Origin: Anagrus nilaparvatae | Lineage: Eukaryota > Arthropoda > Insecta > Hymenoptera > Mymaridae | DNA length: 64,000 bases | Assembly: GCA_022575985.1 (NCBI GenBank) | Contig: JAKSXM010000007.1 | Span: 55,768,501 to 55,832,500 of the forward strand | Direction of reading: 5' to 3' | In this document: positions 1 to 9,804 of the stretch, piece after piece | Position numbering within the stretch: position 1 is the stretch's first letter | Layout of the letters: each line of letters begins with the position of its first letter | Program-made: the position numbers and the translations under genes | The notes under the pieces: generated by a model | Told to the model about the DNA's origin: nothing | Database searches by the model: none | What the model saw: only the letters and a program-made list of their open reading frames with translations

Positions 1-189
1 TTATGTATTATTTAGACACTTTTCCAATAAAAAACAAGAATATGACTTTAATTTTAATTACATGTGTTCTGAATTCATGTTAAAAAATTATATTTCATAA
101 GATTTTTTTTCATATTTTAACTTTTTTTTTTATTAAAAATTTCTTTTGACCATAATTTTTAAAATTTTCAAGCAAAGCAGCCTGGTCGT
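1..189. other. AT-rich sequence, nothing recognised
   Basis: Low-complexity A/T runs with no open frame, hairpin or known repeat end that I can support. The recognisable repeat starts just after it. Confidence 0.5.
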
Positions 190-1005
190 GCAGATCCAAA
201 AAAACGACTATAAACAACAATTTATAACGCATTTCTAAAACTAATACTGCCACAAAAAAAATTTGGTACTATGTCCAAAAAAAAAAAAAAAAATTAGAAT
301 GTTAGGTAAAATTTCGATTTTTGATTTTTTGGTATATAAGCACATTTTGAGACCCCAGGAAGCTAAAAAACCGATTTTTAAAAAAGTCTGTATGTGTTTG
401 TGTGTGTATGTGTGTATGTAATTGGTGATATTTCACAAACATTACGGAGTTAAGACCTAATTTTTTTTTCAAAAATTTTTTTATCAAAAAAGCTCGAGTT
501 ACTTTTTTTTTTTAATTTGGATGTAATACCTCATTTATTTCCATGAAAGTACTTATATTTGAAAGTATGATTTTTATTCGATATCTCGAATCTGATAATT
601 AATTTTTTTTAATTTTTTTCCCAAAATCTTCGTCCCAAAAAAGTACAAAAAACACCAAATTTTATTTTCTTATTAACCTATTTTATTTCTATGAGGGTAG
701 TAGTTTTAGAAAGTTTATTTATAGTAAGTTTTTGGATATGATATTCAAATTTAAAAAAATTTTTTTATCAAAATTAAGAAAACTGCAATATTTTTTTTTT
801 TTAAGTGTAATATCTAATTTAATTCCATAAAAGTACTAATATCTGGAAATATTGAAATATTTCACAACTATTATGGAATTAAGAGAGAAATGTATGTATG
901 ATTGCATGGTGGTAATCGGTGATATCAAAACATATTAATGTATTAAGCTTATTGTTTAAGGAATCTTAGTGCCAGCTAGTTGGAAGGGTATTTTTTGTAT
1001 GTTTT
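190..1005 (+). repeat. GGTTCCTC-family repeat, copy 1 (partial)
   Basis: A fragment of a dispersed repeat seen again at 1010-1316, 24951-25690, 40974-41755 and 41757-43965. Shared landmarks in order are a block reading GGCATATAAGCAC-like, AGGAAGCTAAAAAACCG, a (GT)n tract, ATCGGTGATATTTCACA-like, repeated blocks around TTTATTTCCATGAAAGTAC, and the end block TAGTGCCAGCTAGTTGG (966-982). The terminal GGTTCC palindrome is missing here. The first ~100 bases are a reverse-oriented piece of the same family. The open frames within are not genes. The superfamily is not known to me. Confidence 0.65.
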
Positions 1006-1009
1006 GGTG

Positions 1010-1316
1010 GCAAAAATTTTGATTTTGATTCGAGGTATCGAGTAAAAATCAAATTTTCAGATATTAGCACTTTCGTAGAAATAAAAGTATCCAAATAAAT
1101 AAAAAAGTAGTTTGAGATTTCTGATAATAAAAGTAGAAATACAATAATGGTTGTGAAATATCACCGATTATATACATACATACGTATATAGTACACACGC
1201 TGTGAGTGACTTTTTTAAATACCGGTTTTTTAGGTCCCTGGGGTTCCAAAACGTGCTTATATGCCAAAAAATTAAAGTTGTATCTCACACAATGTTCCAC
1301 TACGAGGAACCAAAAT
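1010..1316 (-). repeat. GGTTCCTC-family repeat, copy 2, reverse orientation
   Basis: Continues copy 1 in the opposite orientation. On the minus strand it opens with a decayed GGTTCCTC end at about 1300-1316, then passes through the AAAAAACCGG block and the GATATTTCACA block. With copy 1 it makes a head-to-head pair, as also seen at 40974-42410. Confidence 0.6.
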
Positions 1317-1887
1317 AAAATAATATGAAAACGAAATCAAATTTTCATGAAAGCAATTTTTTCAAACGGATCATTGAAAACGGAAAGTTTTCAAATTTTT
1401 TCGTTTTCAAAAAAATGTTGAAACCAATCAGTCCTTCAAACATCCGTTGCACTAATTTTTTGGTTCCATTCAAAAATTTTCCGTTTACAACTAGTTCTTG
1501 GAACAGTTAAGTGCTGAATTTTTCCTTTCTACGGATATTTTGTAACGATTTTTCAATCAGTTTTATTAAAAACGGTCATAAGAGTCTAACAGTTTGTCCA
1601 AGTTGGCATTTATCAGTAGAAAGAGTCAATTATAAGTCAAACATTTAAAAGTAAAGTTTATATCAGTGGTAAATATGAACAACGTCACATCTCACAATAT
1701 GATGTTTTCGAGTAAAACGACTTTAAAGTTAAAAAAAATTATTTTTTTAAATTAGCAAAAAAAATTATAATTTTATGACTTTTTTTTTTTTATTTTTTAG
1801 AAAAATGCTTAAATAATATAACCTGAATTTCATTCTCAATTTTTTATTGTTTATTATTAAATAATAAAGATTTTAAAAATTGAATTA
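1317..1887. other. AT-rich interval without recognised content
   Basis: No gene or repeat end recognised. A short frame at 1325-1510 is rich in F, N and S and shows no domain. Confidence 0.4.
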
Positions 1888-2139
1888 AAGTAAAACGGCA
1901 CTTCTCCAGTGGACATCTGCCGTTTTACTTAAAAATGTAATAAATTTTTTTTCTCACCTTAGATATAGATATAATAAACGTATTAAAATAAAATATACCT
2001 ATGGTTCTTAATAATGAAGTAATAAATGAGCAATAAAAAAGTTTCAAAAAATAAATAAAGATTGTAATTATTAACAATCAATTTGTTGTAATTTAAAAAA
2101 AAATATGGATATTATAATTTTAAACGTTTAACATAAATA

Positions 2140-2990
2140 CACTGTAAAAAGTAAGTTTCTGAAATTTACAAGAAAAATAGAATTTTTTCGGAAAATTAGT
2201 AAATTTTCAAAAAATTTTGTAAATATTCGATAAAAATCGTAAATTTACGAAATTTAGTACAGGAAACCCCCCGTATTCGCGGGTAATCGTATTCGCGGAT
2301 TCAAATATACGCGATTCTTCAAAATATACCGGGATTCTTTTTTCGCGGATTTGAATTCGGTTTTACGCGGTTTTGTAGCAATGTTCACATTTATTAATTT
2401 TTTTTTCACAAGATTTTTGGTTATAAACATTATAAAAATTTCTTTTTTGGCTAATTAAAATAAATTAAAAACATTTATTAATTTTTTTTTTCACAAGATT
2501 TTTGGTTATAAACATTATATTTCACTTGTCAATAAAATAATTTTCATTCTCAAAATTTTTTTGTTTTACTTTATGCACATACATACATATATATACTACG
2601 GTCCCAGTCCCGCGTTATTCGCGGATTTTCTTATTCGCGGTGTTTTTTCGGTCTCAATTACCCGCGAATACGGAGTGTTTCCTGTATATTCTCGAAAAAT
2701 TCGAGAAGACTCGATTTTTTTTTGTAAATTTACGAAAAAAGTTGTAAATTCACAACTATTTTTCATAAATTTACAACTATTTTTTGAAAATTTTCGAAAA
2801 AAATAGTAAATTATCAATTAATTTTGCGAATTTACAAAAAAAAATCGAGAATACTCGAATTTTTTGTTAATATACTAAATTTAGTAATTATACGATTTTT
2901 TTTGAATGTTTACAAATTTTTTCGAAATTTTACTAATTTTTCGAAAATGTTCTAATTTTTTTGTGAATATAAGAGTTACTTTTTACAGTG
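2140..2990. mobile_element. CACTGTAAAAAG MITE, copy 1, split by an insertion
   Basis: Ends CACTGTAAAAAGTAA (2140-2154) and its complement TTTTTACAGTG (2980-2990), flanked by TA on both sides. The interior is many short forward and reverse blocks of TTTACGAAAA and TCGAGAATACTCGA type. Two more copies lie at 44024-44450 (uninterrupted, ~427 bp) and 59934-63200 (interrupted). Removing the 425-bp insert here gives about the same length as the uninterrupted copy. Confidence 0.75.
2260..2684. mobile_element. TA-flanked inverted-repeat element with CGCGG-rich ends, pogo/Tigger-like
   Basis: The ends read CAGGAAACCCCCCG...CGGAGTGTTTCCTG and are flanked by TA (2258-2259 and 2685-2686), as expected for Tc1/mariner-type insertion. 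The arms are rich in ATTCGCGG motifs, which resembles ends of the pogo/Tigger group; that assignment is inference. A ~47-bp block is duplicated inside (about 2384-2430 and 2470-2518). No transposase frame is left. Confidence 0.7.
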
Positions 2991-3259
2991 TAAAATTTTT
3001 AGCTAAGAATAGAAGTAAAAAACAATAATTAATTAATAAGTACCCTAAATAAAAAATAATAACTCCTAATGAAAGTTTATAAAAATTTTAAAAATTTTAA
3101 AATCTAAATTTAATAGATATTAAAAAAAAAAAAAAAATTAAAATTAAAATAGTTTTAAAAAATTATTATGTCAGAAAAAAATGTTATTTTGTTTCTCCTT
3201 ATCCATGCTTACAACCGTGTTTAAATATACTATATACCTGGAGAAGTGCCGCTTTACTT

Positions 3260-4587
3260 TATAGAAAGGAGATGTGTCATTTTACCATTTTTGTTTAAAA
3301 GTTTAACATTTTTCAAAATTGATTTTCTACCCAAAATTTTTGGATTTTTAGCACCTAACTGTGCTCAAATGAAGAATTTCCCAAAATATGCGACTTGTGA
3401 CGTTTTTCCAATTTGCAACAGATATATAAGTATATAAAGTTTTTATAAAGTAAAATTATGAAAATAAATAATACAAACTTTTTAATCCGAATGAATGCAT
3501 ATTAGAGTGGACCTAAAATTGGATTTTTAAGAAAAACTTTGCTCTCCATTTAAATATCAAGACTGGTTTTACGGCCTAATTTATACTTAATGCAAATGCT
3601 CAAAATAAGTTCCTATATGATCAATAGAAGAAAATAAGTCATTTCTCCCTAAACTGACTACCTCCACACCCACCTACCGTGATTCCCCAGGGTGGAGGAG
3701 AAAAAAAGGCAAGTGATAGTTCTTATTTCAGAATACTAAGAAATGTAAATGTAAGTGATACGAGACATATGATTTCCGTTGTATTTTTGTCTCCTGAAGA
3801 ATAATTCGTGCTATGTTTTGCTCTATAACCCTTCAATTTATAAAAAATCGCAAAAATCTTTAGAAAATCGTTAAAAACCTATATAAAAAAAAAAAAATTT
3901 TTTGGTTGAAGTTCTTGCCTTTCATGTTTTAATTCTATTTTTACCTTTCTTATTCGTCTTCAAATCATAGAGAATCTTCAGGAAAGTCTTTCATGCATTT
4001 ATTATTCAAATCAGCTTCTACTTTCATCTTTTACCAACTTTTTTCCAAAAACAAGATCTACAGAACCCAGTAGAACCAGCAGGACCTCAGAAACTTCAAT
4101 AATAAAATACCACTAGACTGAATCGAAGAATTTTCTTTAATATCTGGTTCCAATACACAGAAATCCTAACAATATGGTTGTAGTCAGTTTGTTAAAAACA
4201 TTCTGAAAACGATCAGCTGCATAGTTTGCAGAAGATTTTTAAGCAATATGTGAAAAACTCTTTGACGTGTGCTTGCAATCAGGGCACCTCCACATGGTGC
4301 CGGTGGGTTGCCCACTATATGGCAGAGCCCCTGGTTTATTGCTGTTATGCCGTTATGGCAAGCAAACGTAAAAGTGTTACAAATTAAAGAGGAAGGAAAT
4401 TACAATCTTCAGGTGAACCAGAAGATATTTTAAGAATTCAGTTGAAGTCGCGGATGACAACTTCAAAAGAATACCAACTTTAGGTTCAATATGAAACAAA
4501 TAGTTTTGATCCAATTAAGGGTTGTTACTGACAGTGTAAAAATGGAGCTAGAGTAGTTGGCTGCTGTGCTAACATAGCGTCTGTTAT
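3260..4587. other. Non-coding interval with an inverted-repeat end at 3501-3540
   Basis: Mostly unique AT-rich sequence. A GC-richer patch at 4260-4380 has no recognised identity. The segment at 3501-3540 is the left member of the inverted pair that closes at 9764-9804. Confidence 0.4.
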
Positions 4588-4610
4588 TAGACTGTGCGAA
4601 GCACAGTCTA
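4588..4610. repeat. Perfect short hairpin with GCGAAGC core
   Basis: A 10-bp stem TAGACTGTGC pairs with GCACAGTCTA around a GAA loop, giving the core GCGAAGC. The same core closes the hairpins of another repeat family at 15293, 27835, 38969 and 55182. Just downstream is a second small dyad, GCGACAAAATGTCGC (4615-4629). Confidence 0.75.
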
Positions 4611-4805
4611 TACCCGCGACAAAATGTCGCTCTTGTGCGCACTCGTTAAGGTCACAGTGATCTCCGAATAGGTTCAAAATTTATATATAAGTTAGATATA
4701 AGACCAACATGAACTGTATTGATTTTGAGCCAAATCGAAAATAAAGTACCGAAATTATTATCAATTTACGGGAATAACAGCGTTAAAAACACAAAATGTC
4801 TATTA

Positions 4806-5700
4806 TAAGACATAAAACATGATAAAATAAGCACTTTCAGGATGAAAATAATCATTCCAGGTTGTAGCGGGTACCCTGGAGGTATAATTTTTCATTTTCC
4901 GCACAAATATATTTTCCGATTTTCCAAGATGGCGGCCCGATAAATTTGAAAAAATAAACTTTTAATTTTACAAGGGGGTTTTTTAGGGCAAAAAGAACAA
5001 ATATTCGGTGGAAAATATTCAGTTTTTTAACCTAAAAAATTTTCCGATTTTCCAAGATGGCGGACCAAAAAACTTGAAAAAATGAATTTTTGACATAAAA
5101 CATGATAAAATAAGGACTTTTAAGATGAAAATAATCATTCTAGGTAGAAGAGGATACCCCGGAGGTATAATTTTTCATTTTCCACACAAATATATTTTCC
5201 GATTTTCGAAGATGGCGACCCGATAAATTTGAAAAAATGAACTTTTAACTTTACAAGAGGGTTTTTTAGGGCAAAAAAACGAATATTCGGTGGAAAATAT
5301 TCAGTTTTTTAACCTAAAAAATTTTCCGATTTCCCAAGATGGCGGACCAAAAAACATGAAAAATAAACTAAAATACCATTTTAACTTGACAAAGGAATTT
5401 TTTAGGGCAAAAAAAACGAATATTCGACAGAAAATATCCAGTTTTTTAACCTAAAAAATTTTCCGATTTTCCACGATAGCGGACCAAGAAAATTGAAAAA
5501 ATGAAGTTTAAACTTTACAAAGGAGGTTTTTAGAACAAAAAAAACAAATATTCGATGAAAAATATTCAATTTTTTAACCTAAAAAATTTTTCGATTTTCC
5601 AAAATAACGAACCAAAAAACTTGAAAAAATGAACTTTTAACTTTACATAGGGGTTTTTTAGGGCAAGAAAAACAAATATTCGGTAGAAAATATCAAATTA
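4806..5700 (+). repeat. Tandem repeat block with repeated CCAAGATGGCGG
   Basis: Two ~283-bp units start near 4811 and 5094 with CATAAAACATGATAAAATAA. Shorter ~120-130-bp subunits follow, built on AACCTAAAAAATTTTCCGAT and a GGGTTTTTTAGGGCAAA block. CCAAGATGGCGG or a close variant occurs near 4924, 5052, 5208 and 5334, and decayed versions near 5470 and 5597. No coding potential. It sits between the GCGAAGC hairpin and the Helitron frame, so it may be part of the same mobile unit. Confidence 0.7.
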
Positions 5701-5876
5701 TCATATTATATATATCATACAAAATATCAAATAACAAAATATCATATTCTGTTTAATTTTATGAATTATAAAATAATGAAAAGTCTATATAATTCCGAAA
5801 GTTTACTATTAGAGACCGCTAGCGTCGTGCTTTATTATGGTGTTTGTAATTAAGTGTGTCCATAATTAATAATTAA

Positions 5877-6756
5877 TTATGTCCCGATACAGATCCAAAT
5901 ACTATTGATGATCAACAACGTAAAAAATTAATTCAAGAAAATCCATTAATTGTCAGCTATTTTTTTAAAGATAGAGTTAATAATTTTATGAAATATGTAA
6001 TAAAACCATTATTTGAAGTATCCGACTTCTGGTATCGTTGGGAATGGCAATTTAGAGGATCACCACTTATTCATGGAATTTTATGGTTTTCAAACGCGCC
6101 ATTATTTAATAATAAAATTCTAACACCAGAAGAAAGAGAAAAACTTTGCCGTTACTTCGATGATTTTTGTTTTGCAATAAATCCTAAACATGATCTAGGA
6201 ATTAATCATCCTACACGTCAAAATTTTTCTGACATTCCAACAGATAATCTGGAAAATGATTTAATTTATTTATTAAATAGATTACAACGTCATACGATGC
6301 ATGGTAAACACTGTATGAGATACAAATATAAAAGCACAATTTTAACATGCCAAATATAAAAGCACAATTTTAACATGCAGTTTTAATTTCCCTCAACAAG
6401 AAAGAAAAGAAAGCATTATTGATGATTCTGACGGATATTTACGATATCATCCTAAACGTAATGATCCACTCATACAAAGATAGAATCCAATCATAACATC
6501 TATTTGGAGGGCAAATACTGATTTTTCGCCGATTGCATCAGAAGAATCTATTTATTATTATATTGCTAAATATGCATCCAAAAGTGAAAAAATCTCAAAT
6601 GATTTACAACAGTATTTACTGGATATTTGTGCATCCATGTCAGATACACTATTAGCAAAATCAGCAATTCAAAAATTATTCATTTCTACATTACATGAAA
6701 AAGACTACAGTGCTCAAGAAGTAATACATTTGTTAATGAGTTGGCCTCTATCCCGA
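5877..6756 (+). pseudogene. Helitron Rep/helicase, Rep (HUH nuclease) part, broken
   Basis: Remnant of the N-terminal replication-initiator domain of a Helitron transposase, which nicks DNA for rolling-circle transposition. The first frame (5877-6359) contains the block FWYRWEWQFRGSPLIHGILW. In this family the HUH motif has two histidines (P-H-x-H); here the first is leucine, so the metal site is damaged. An exact 28-bp tandem duplication (6323-6350, 6351-6378) shifts the frame by one. The second frame (from 6379) carries TCSFNFP, PKRNDP, then a stop at 6481-6483, then IWRANTDFSPIA and the tyrosine motif YYIAKYASK, which is intact. Homology fades at LLMSWPL, where a perfect hairpin begins. 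The reading into Rep is strong; the gene is dead. Confidence 0.88.
6323..6378 (+). repeat. Exact 28-bp tandem duplication in the Helitron frame
   Basis: Two identical 28-base copies lie head to tail. Because 28 is not a multiple of 3, the duplication moves the reading frame by one and separates the HUH part from the YxxxY part. Exact identity suggests a recent slippage or repair event. Confidence 0.9.
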
Positions 6757-6874
6757 TCAGAATCAACCTCGGCATGTGGCGCGGCGTTAGCTAGATTCTA
6801 CCTAGTTCTACCTAGAACTAGCAAGTGCCTAGCTAACGCCGCGCCACATGCCGAGGTTGATTCTGATCGGGATA
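6749..6874. repeat. Perfect 46-bp-arm inverted repeat (cruciform-like)
   Basis: The arms 6749-6794 and 6829-6874 are exact reverse complements, starting TATCCCGATCAGAATC and including GGCATGTGGCGCGGCG. The 34-base spacer holds another small palindrome, CTAGTTCT-ACCT-AGAACTAG. The arms are much more GC-rich than the surroundings. It lies where Helitron homology breaks off, so it is either a foldback insertion or an aberrant repair product. Confidence 0.9.
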
Positions 6875-7143
6875 TCACAGTTCATCGACTCATGTAACTT
6901 CAAAGTTAAAAACTTGAATTTAGAACATAAAATTTTTTTATAATCTTTTCTTTTTTATTTATTTTAAATAATATTTTCAATAAGACAAAGCTATTTATAC
7001 CATACAACTTATTCTTAATCTTAACTAATTTATGTATGAAATGAAATGAAAAATAATATTTTTTTAAATTAATATTATTTGTTTAAATTTAATAAGAAAA
7101 TTTATTAAAATCAAATAAACTTATAAATCTTTACTTTTCTATT

Positions 7144-8007
7144 TGGATAAATTTAAATGAAGTGAGTGCGATTTGTATGGTCGGGTTTTCACAACTGCCC
7201 CAAAATATTTTTAACTGTCGTAAAAAATATAAGAAAAATGAGTCAATAATTTTTTTTATTATTGCTGTAAAAAACTCACATTAGCATGAAAAATTTAAAG
7301 GATATATCTTTTCATCTTTTTAAGAAAAAAAAATGATATATTTTAATCTTTCAATTTAAAATTTTGCTGCTTTAACATAAACGCTCTTAAAAATATGAAA
7401 AGATATATCCTTATGTAAAATTTCCCGCGAAATCCAAATTTTTTGTCAGATTTTTAATTGCTTACGTGACTTGACGGGAAATTTTAAAATTTGTTAAAAA
7501 GGATTTTTTGAAAGCTGCTATTTTTTTATCTAGAGCTCCCAAAAAGCAGTGTTCCATCGAAATTTTTTTTTGCCAAAAAATATAAAGTTTAAGAAAAATT
7601 TTAAACATGGTTAGAAGATTTTTCACTAATAGGCATTTGAGAAATCGACTTTTGAAAAAAACAGCCTATCTTAGCGATTCCTCGCGCATGCGCTACTCAA
7701 AAAAAATTTTTTGACCCCAGAATCGGATAGCCAGGGAAATTTCCTCTCCGGACTTAAAAAGAAAAAATATTTCATGCTAATGTGAGTTTTTTACAGCAAT
7801 AATAAAAAAAATTATGACTCATTTTTCTTACATTTTTTACAACAGTCAAAAACACTAAAATAGCTGCCAAAAATCGAGATTTTGTTCTGGGAGGCTAAAA
7901 ATTGGGCTAGTAGCTTATTTTTGGTAGTATTTTCAGAAAAAAATACTTTGGGGCAGTTTTGAAGACACGACCATACAAATCGCACTCACTACATTTAAAT
8001 TTACCCA
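7144..8007. mobile_element. P-type non-autonomous element (deletion derivative)
   Basis: Long inverted ends: GTGAGTGCGATTTGTATGG (7161-7179) with its complement CCATACAAATCGCACTCAC (7972-7990). Further paired arms lie at about 7213-7292 and 7770-7850. Interior blocks (CGCTGCTTTAACATAA-like near 7367; ATAGCCAGGGAAATTTCC near 7727-7744) match sequences that flank the P-like transposase remnant at 47716-49470. This copy lacks that coding segment. It lies in the gap between the Rep and helicase parts of the Helitron. Confidence 0.75.
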
Positions 8008-8327
8008 TATATGACTTTATATTTTTACTCTAGGCTTAATTTTTTATTTAATTATTTTTTATTTTTATTTTAATGCAATACAAAGGATTTTTATAACAAA
8101 CTTATCTATAAGTATTCATTTTTATAAATTTAAATTCAATTAGTACCATAGTATTTAATTTTACTTATTTTATCAATATAATGTACATACAACTCAACTA
8201 GAATTTTTTTTTATTTTTTCGATTTGCGAACGAATTTTCGATTCCAAATAATTTGTAAATCGAGAAATAATTTTACGCACTTTTCAACAGACTATTAAAC
8301 AATATATAAATAATTTTTTGATTTCAG

Positions 8328-8518
8328 ACAAATGAATCAAATGATGAAAATATTGATACAAAAACTTGTAATTTAATAGAAAAATATAAGATCAGACCAA
8401 AAGAACTAAATAACTTAACGTTATTAAATTTCGCTAAAAATTATACAATTGTCAAGAACAAATTAACAAAACGACGGAAAGAAAACATTGTTAGAATTTT
8501 TCCGAAATTTAAAATAAC
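8328..8518 (+). pseudogene. Helitron fragment between Rep and helicase domains
   Basis: An open frame runs from an acceptor-like TTTTTTGATTTCAG through LIEKYKIRPKELNNLTLLNF and RRKENIVRIFPKF. This matches the linker region of Helitron proteins, where Y..RP, L..L.FA and a basic stretch ending in P recur. The MITE at 8521-8809 cuts it, and the frame resumes after it as NNEIEDEKFYKQQCILKY (about 8810-8867). The segment lies 1.4 kb beyond the Rep part; the gap holds the P-type element. Confidence 0.75.
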
Positions 8519-8520
8519 TA

Positions 8521-8809
8521 CACTGAGAAAAGAACGGGGAAGCAGATATCCCATTCGGGAAAGAATCTTCCCCTAAATTTGTATAAAATCTTTCTTATGT
8601 TTTTGGAGCGCTGCTATCTTAAAATAAGAAAAATACCTTCCAAAATACCTTCCGCCGATAAAGAAGATTGCAGTTTTTACTACTCTAATTCTATTATTTA
8701 AAAATTTGGGGAAGATTCTTTCCCAAAATAAGAAATATTCCATCCTAAAAGCTTGAGAAGTCTGTTGTCTTAACTGAGGGAAGGAAGCGTTCCACTACTA
8801 TTGTCAGTG
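8521..8809. mobile_element. Small TA-flanked element inside the Helitron frame
   Basis: The ends are CACTGA...TCAGTG, with TA on both sides (8519-8520, 8810-8811). Removing it together with one TA joins the two Helitron segments in frame at the residues KIT-NNEI. That makes it a clean insertion into a coding sequence. The interior contains GGGGAAG/CTTCCCC-type inverted blocks. No coding content. Confidence 0.75.
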
Positions 8810-8916
8810 TAATAATGAAATTGAAGATGAAAAATTTTATAAACAGCAATGTATTTTAAAATACTATTTAAAAATGATTATAATGATATTCTTCAATCAT
8901 ATATATATATATATTC

Positions 8917-9255
8917 TTCAATCCAGTTGCTCGCATAGTTTCAATAAATACACCCAATATTGCCATGCTTTGCTCAGACAAAAAAGCAACAGGATTACAG
9001 AATATATTATACTTGTCAAAAGACTGTAAAATAATGTTACGTACAAATTTATGGGTAGCAGGTGGATTAACAAATGGAAGCTTAGGATACATACGGGAAA
9101 TAATATATGCTGATAATGAATCACCACCACAATTACCTCAAGTATTAATGGTTGAATTTGACAATTACAAAGGACCATTTTTGTATAAAAATTATTTCCC
9201 AATTATTCCCGTGGAAAGAACTTGGAAACATAATAATATTTTATGCAGTCAATTA
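8917..9255 (+). pseudogene. Helitron PIF1-type helicase, C-terminal part, truncated
   Basis: The frame opens NPVARIVSINT, then GLQNILYLSKDCKIMLRTNL, WVAGGLTNGSLGYIREIIYA, LPQVLMVEFDNYKGP and a final NNILCSQL. These are conserved blocks of the PIF1-like helicase C-terminal region of Helitrons (NPVARI, G..VML..NLW...GL.NG..G.V, P.V.V.FD.Y.GP). The Walker A and B parts are absent, as is the last TIHK.QG block. A short AT repeat with a duplicated TTCTTCAATC lies before it (8888-8922). Homology ends near 9255, where a foldback begins. Non-functional. Confidence 0.9.
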
Positions 9256-9289
9256 GGCCGAAAACTGGCCTTATTGACCCTTCCCCTTT

Positions 9290-9640
9290 AGACTTTAAAG
9301 CTTTTTAATTTTTGACAAAGATTGCAGAATTTTTTGAAAAGCTGATAATTTATAAAAAACGAAAGCTAACCTCAAGTAGCCAAAAAAATATAAAAAAAGG
9401 GATTTTACCGGTAACAAATGTAAGAAAATGCTCCATTTAAATTACAAGAAGTCATATTATTTTAATTCAGATTTTTTTTACGTTTATTACCGGTAAAATC
9501 GCTTTAAAAATATTTTTTTTTTTGGCTATTTGAGATTGGGTATCGTTTTTTATACATTTAAATAGTACTTTCCATCGATTTACAGCTTTTCAAAACATTC
9601 TGCAAGCTTTGTAAAAAATTATAAAGCTGAAAAATCAAAA
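9290..9640. mobile_element. Foldback/MITE-like imperfect palindrome
   Basis: Arms pair at 9313-9345 (GACAAAGATTGCAGAATTTT) with about 9583-9620. They pair again at 9371-9415 with 9487-9533, including TTTTACCGGTAA and TTACCGGTAAAA. The centre is about 70 bases. No coding content. It abuts the truncated helicase, so its insertion may have removed the Helitron end. Confidence 0.6.
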
Positions 9641-9804
9641 TTCTCATGTTATTTAAACGGAAAAATTGAGGTGGTTACAGGCACGTGTTTTTGCAAAGCA
9701 AAAGCAAAATCCTTGGAGTTGGGGACTTTTTATGACCAAAAGTTTACGAAAAAATCCGGGTAGTAAAGTTTTTCTTAAAAATCCAATATGAGGTCCACTC
9801 TAAT

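Larger units (their letters stand above)
1888..3259. mobile_element. Outer inverted-repeat element of a three-level nest
   Basis: The left end (1888-1908) reads AAGTAAAACGGCACTTCTCC. Its reverse complement closes the element at 3239-3259 with one mismatch. A further local palindrome (1888-1930) repeats the CGGCA...TGCCG core next to the left end. The interior is AT-rich and non-coding and is split by the MITE at 2140-2990. No transposase frame remains, so it is a non-autonomous element of unknown superfamily. Confidence 0.6.
3501..9804. repeat. Long-range inverted pair bracketing the Helitron region
   Basis: The left block (3501-3540) begins ATTAGAGTGGACC and runs through GGATTTTTAAGAAAAACTTT. 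The right block (9764-9804) is its reverse complement with a few differences. The 6.3-kb interior contains the tandem block, the broken Helitron and several MITEs. It may be one large element with terminal inverted repeats, or two separate relics of a short repeat. No target-site duplication is evident. Confidence 0.45.

Noticed and set aside
302..487. Frames with HTHTHT or VCVCVC runs here and at 24901-25136 and 40977-41174
   Set aside because: They are translations of (GT)n tracts in the GGTTCCTC repeats.
6637..6897. A separate 86-codon gene starting at 6637
   Set aside because: Its first ~40 residues are the continuation of the Helitron Rep frame from 6379. Its tail is the perfect hairpin read through.
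8918..9202. Minus-strand frames overlapping the helicase remnant
   Set aside because: Shadows of the plus-strand PIF1-type frame, which has clear family motifs.
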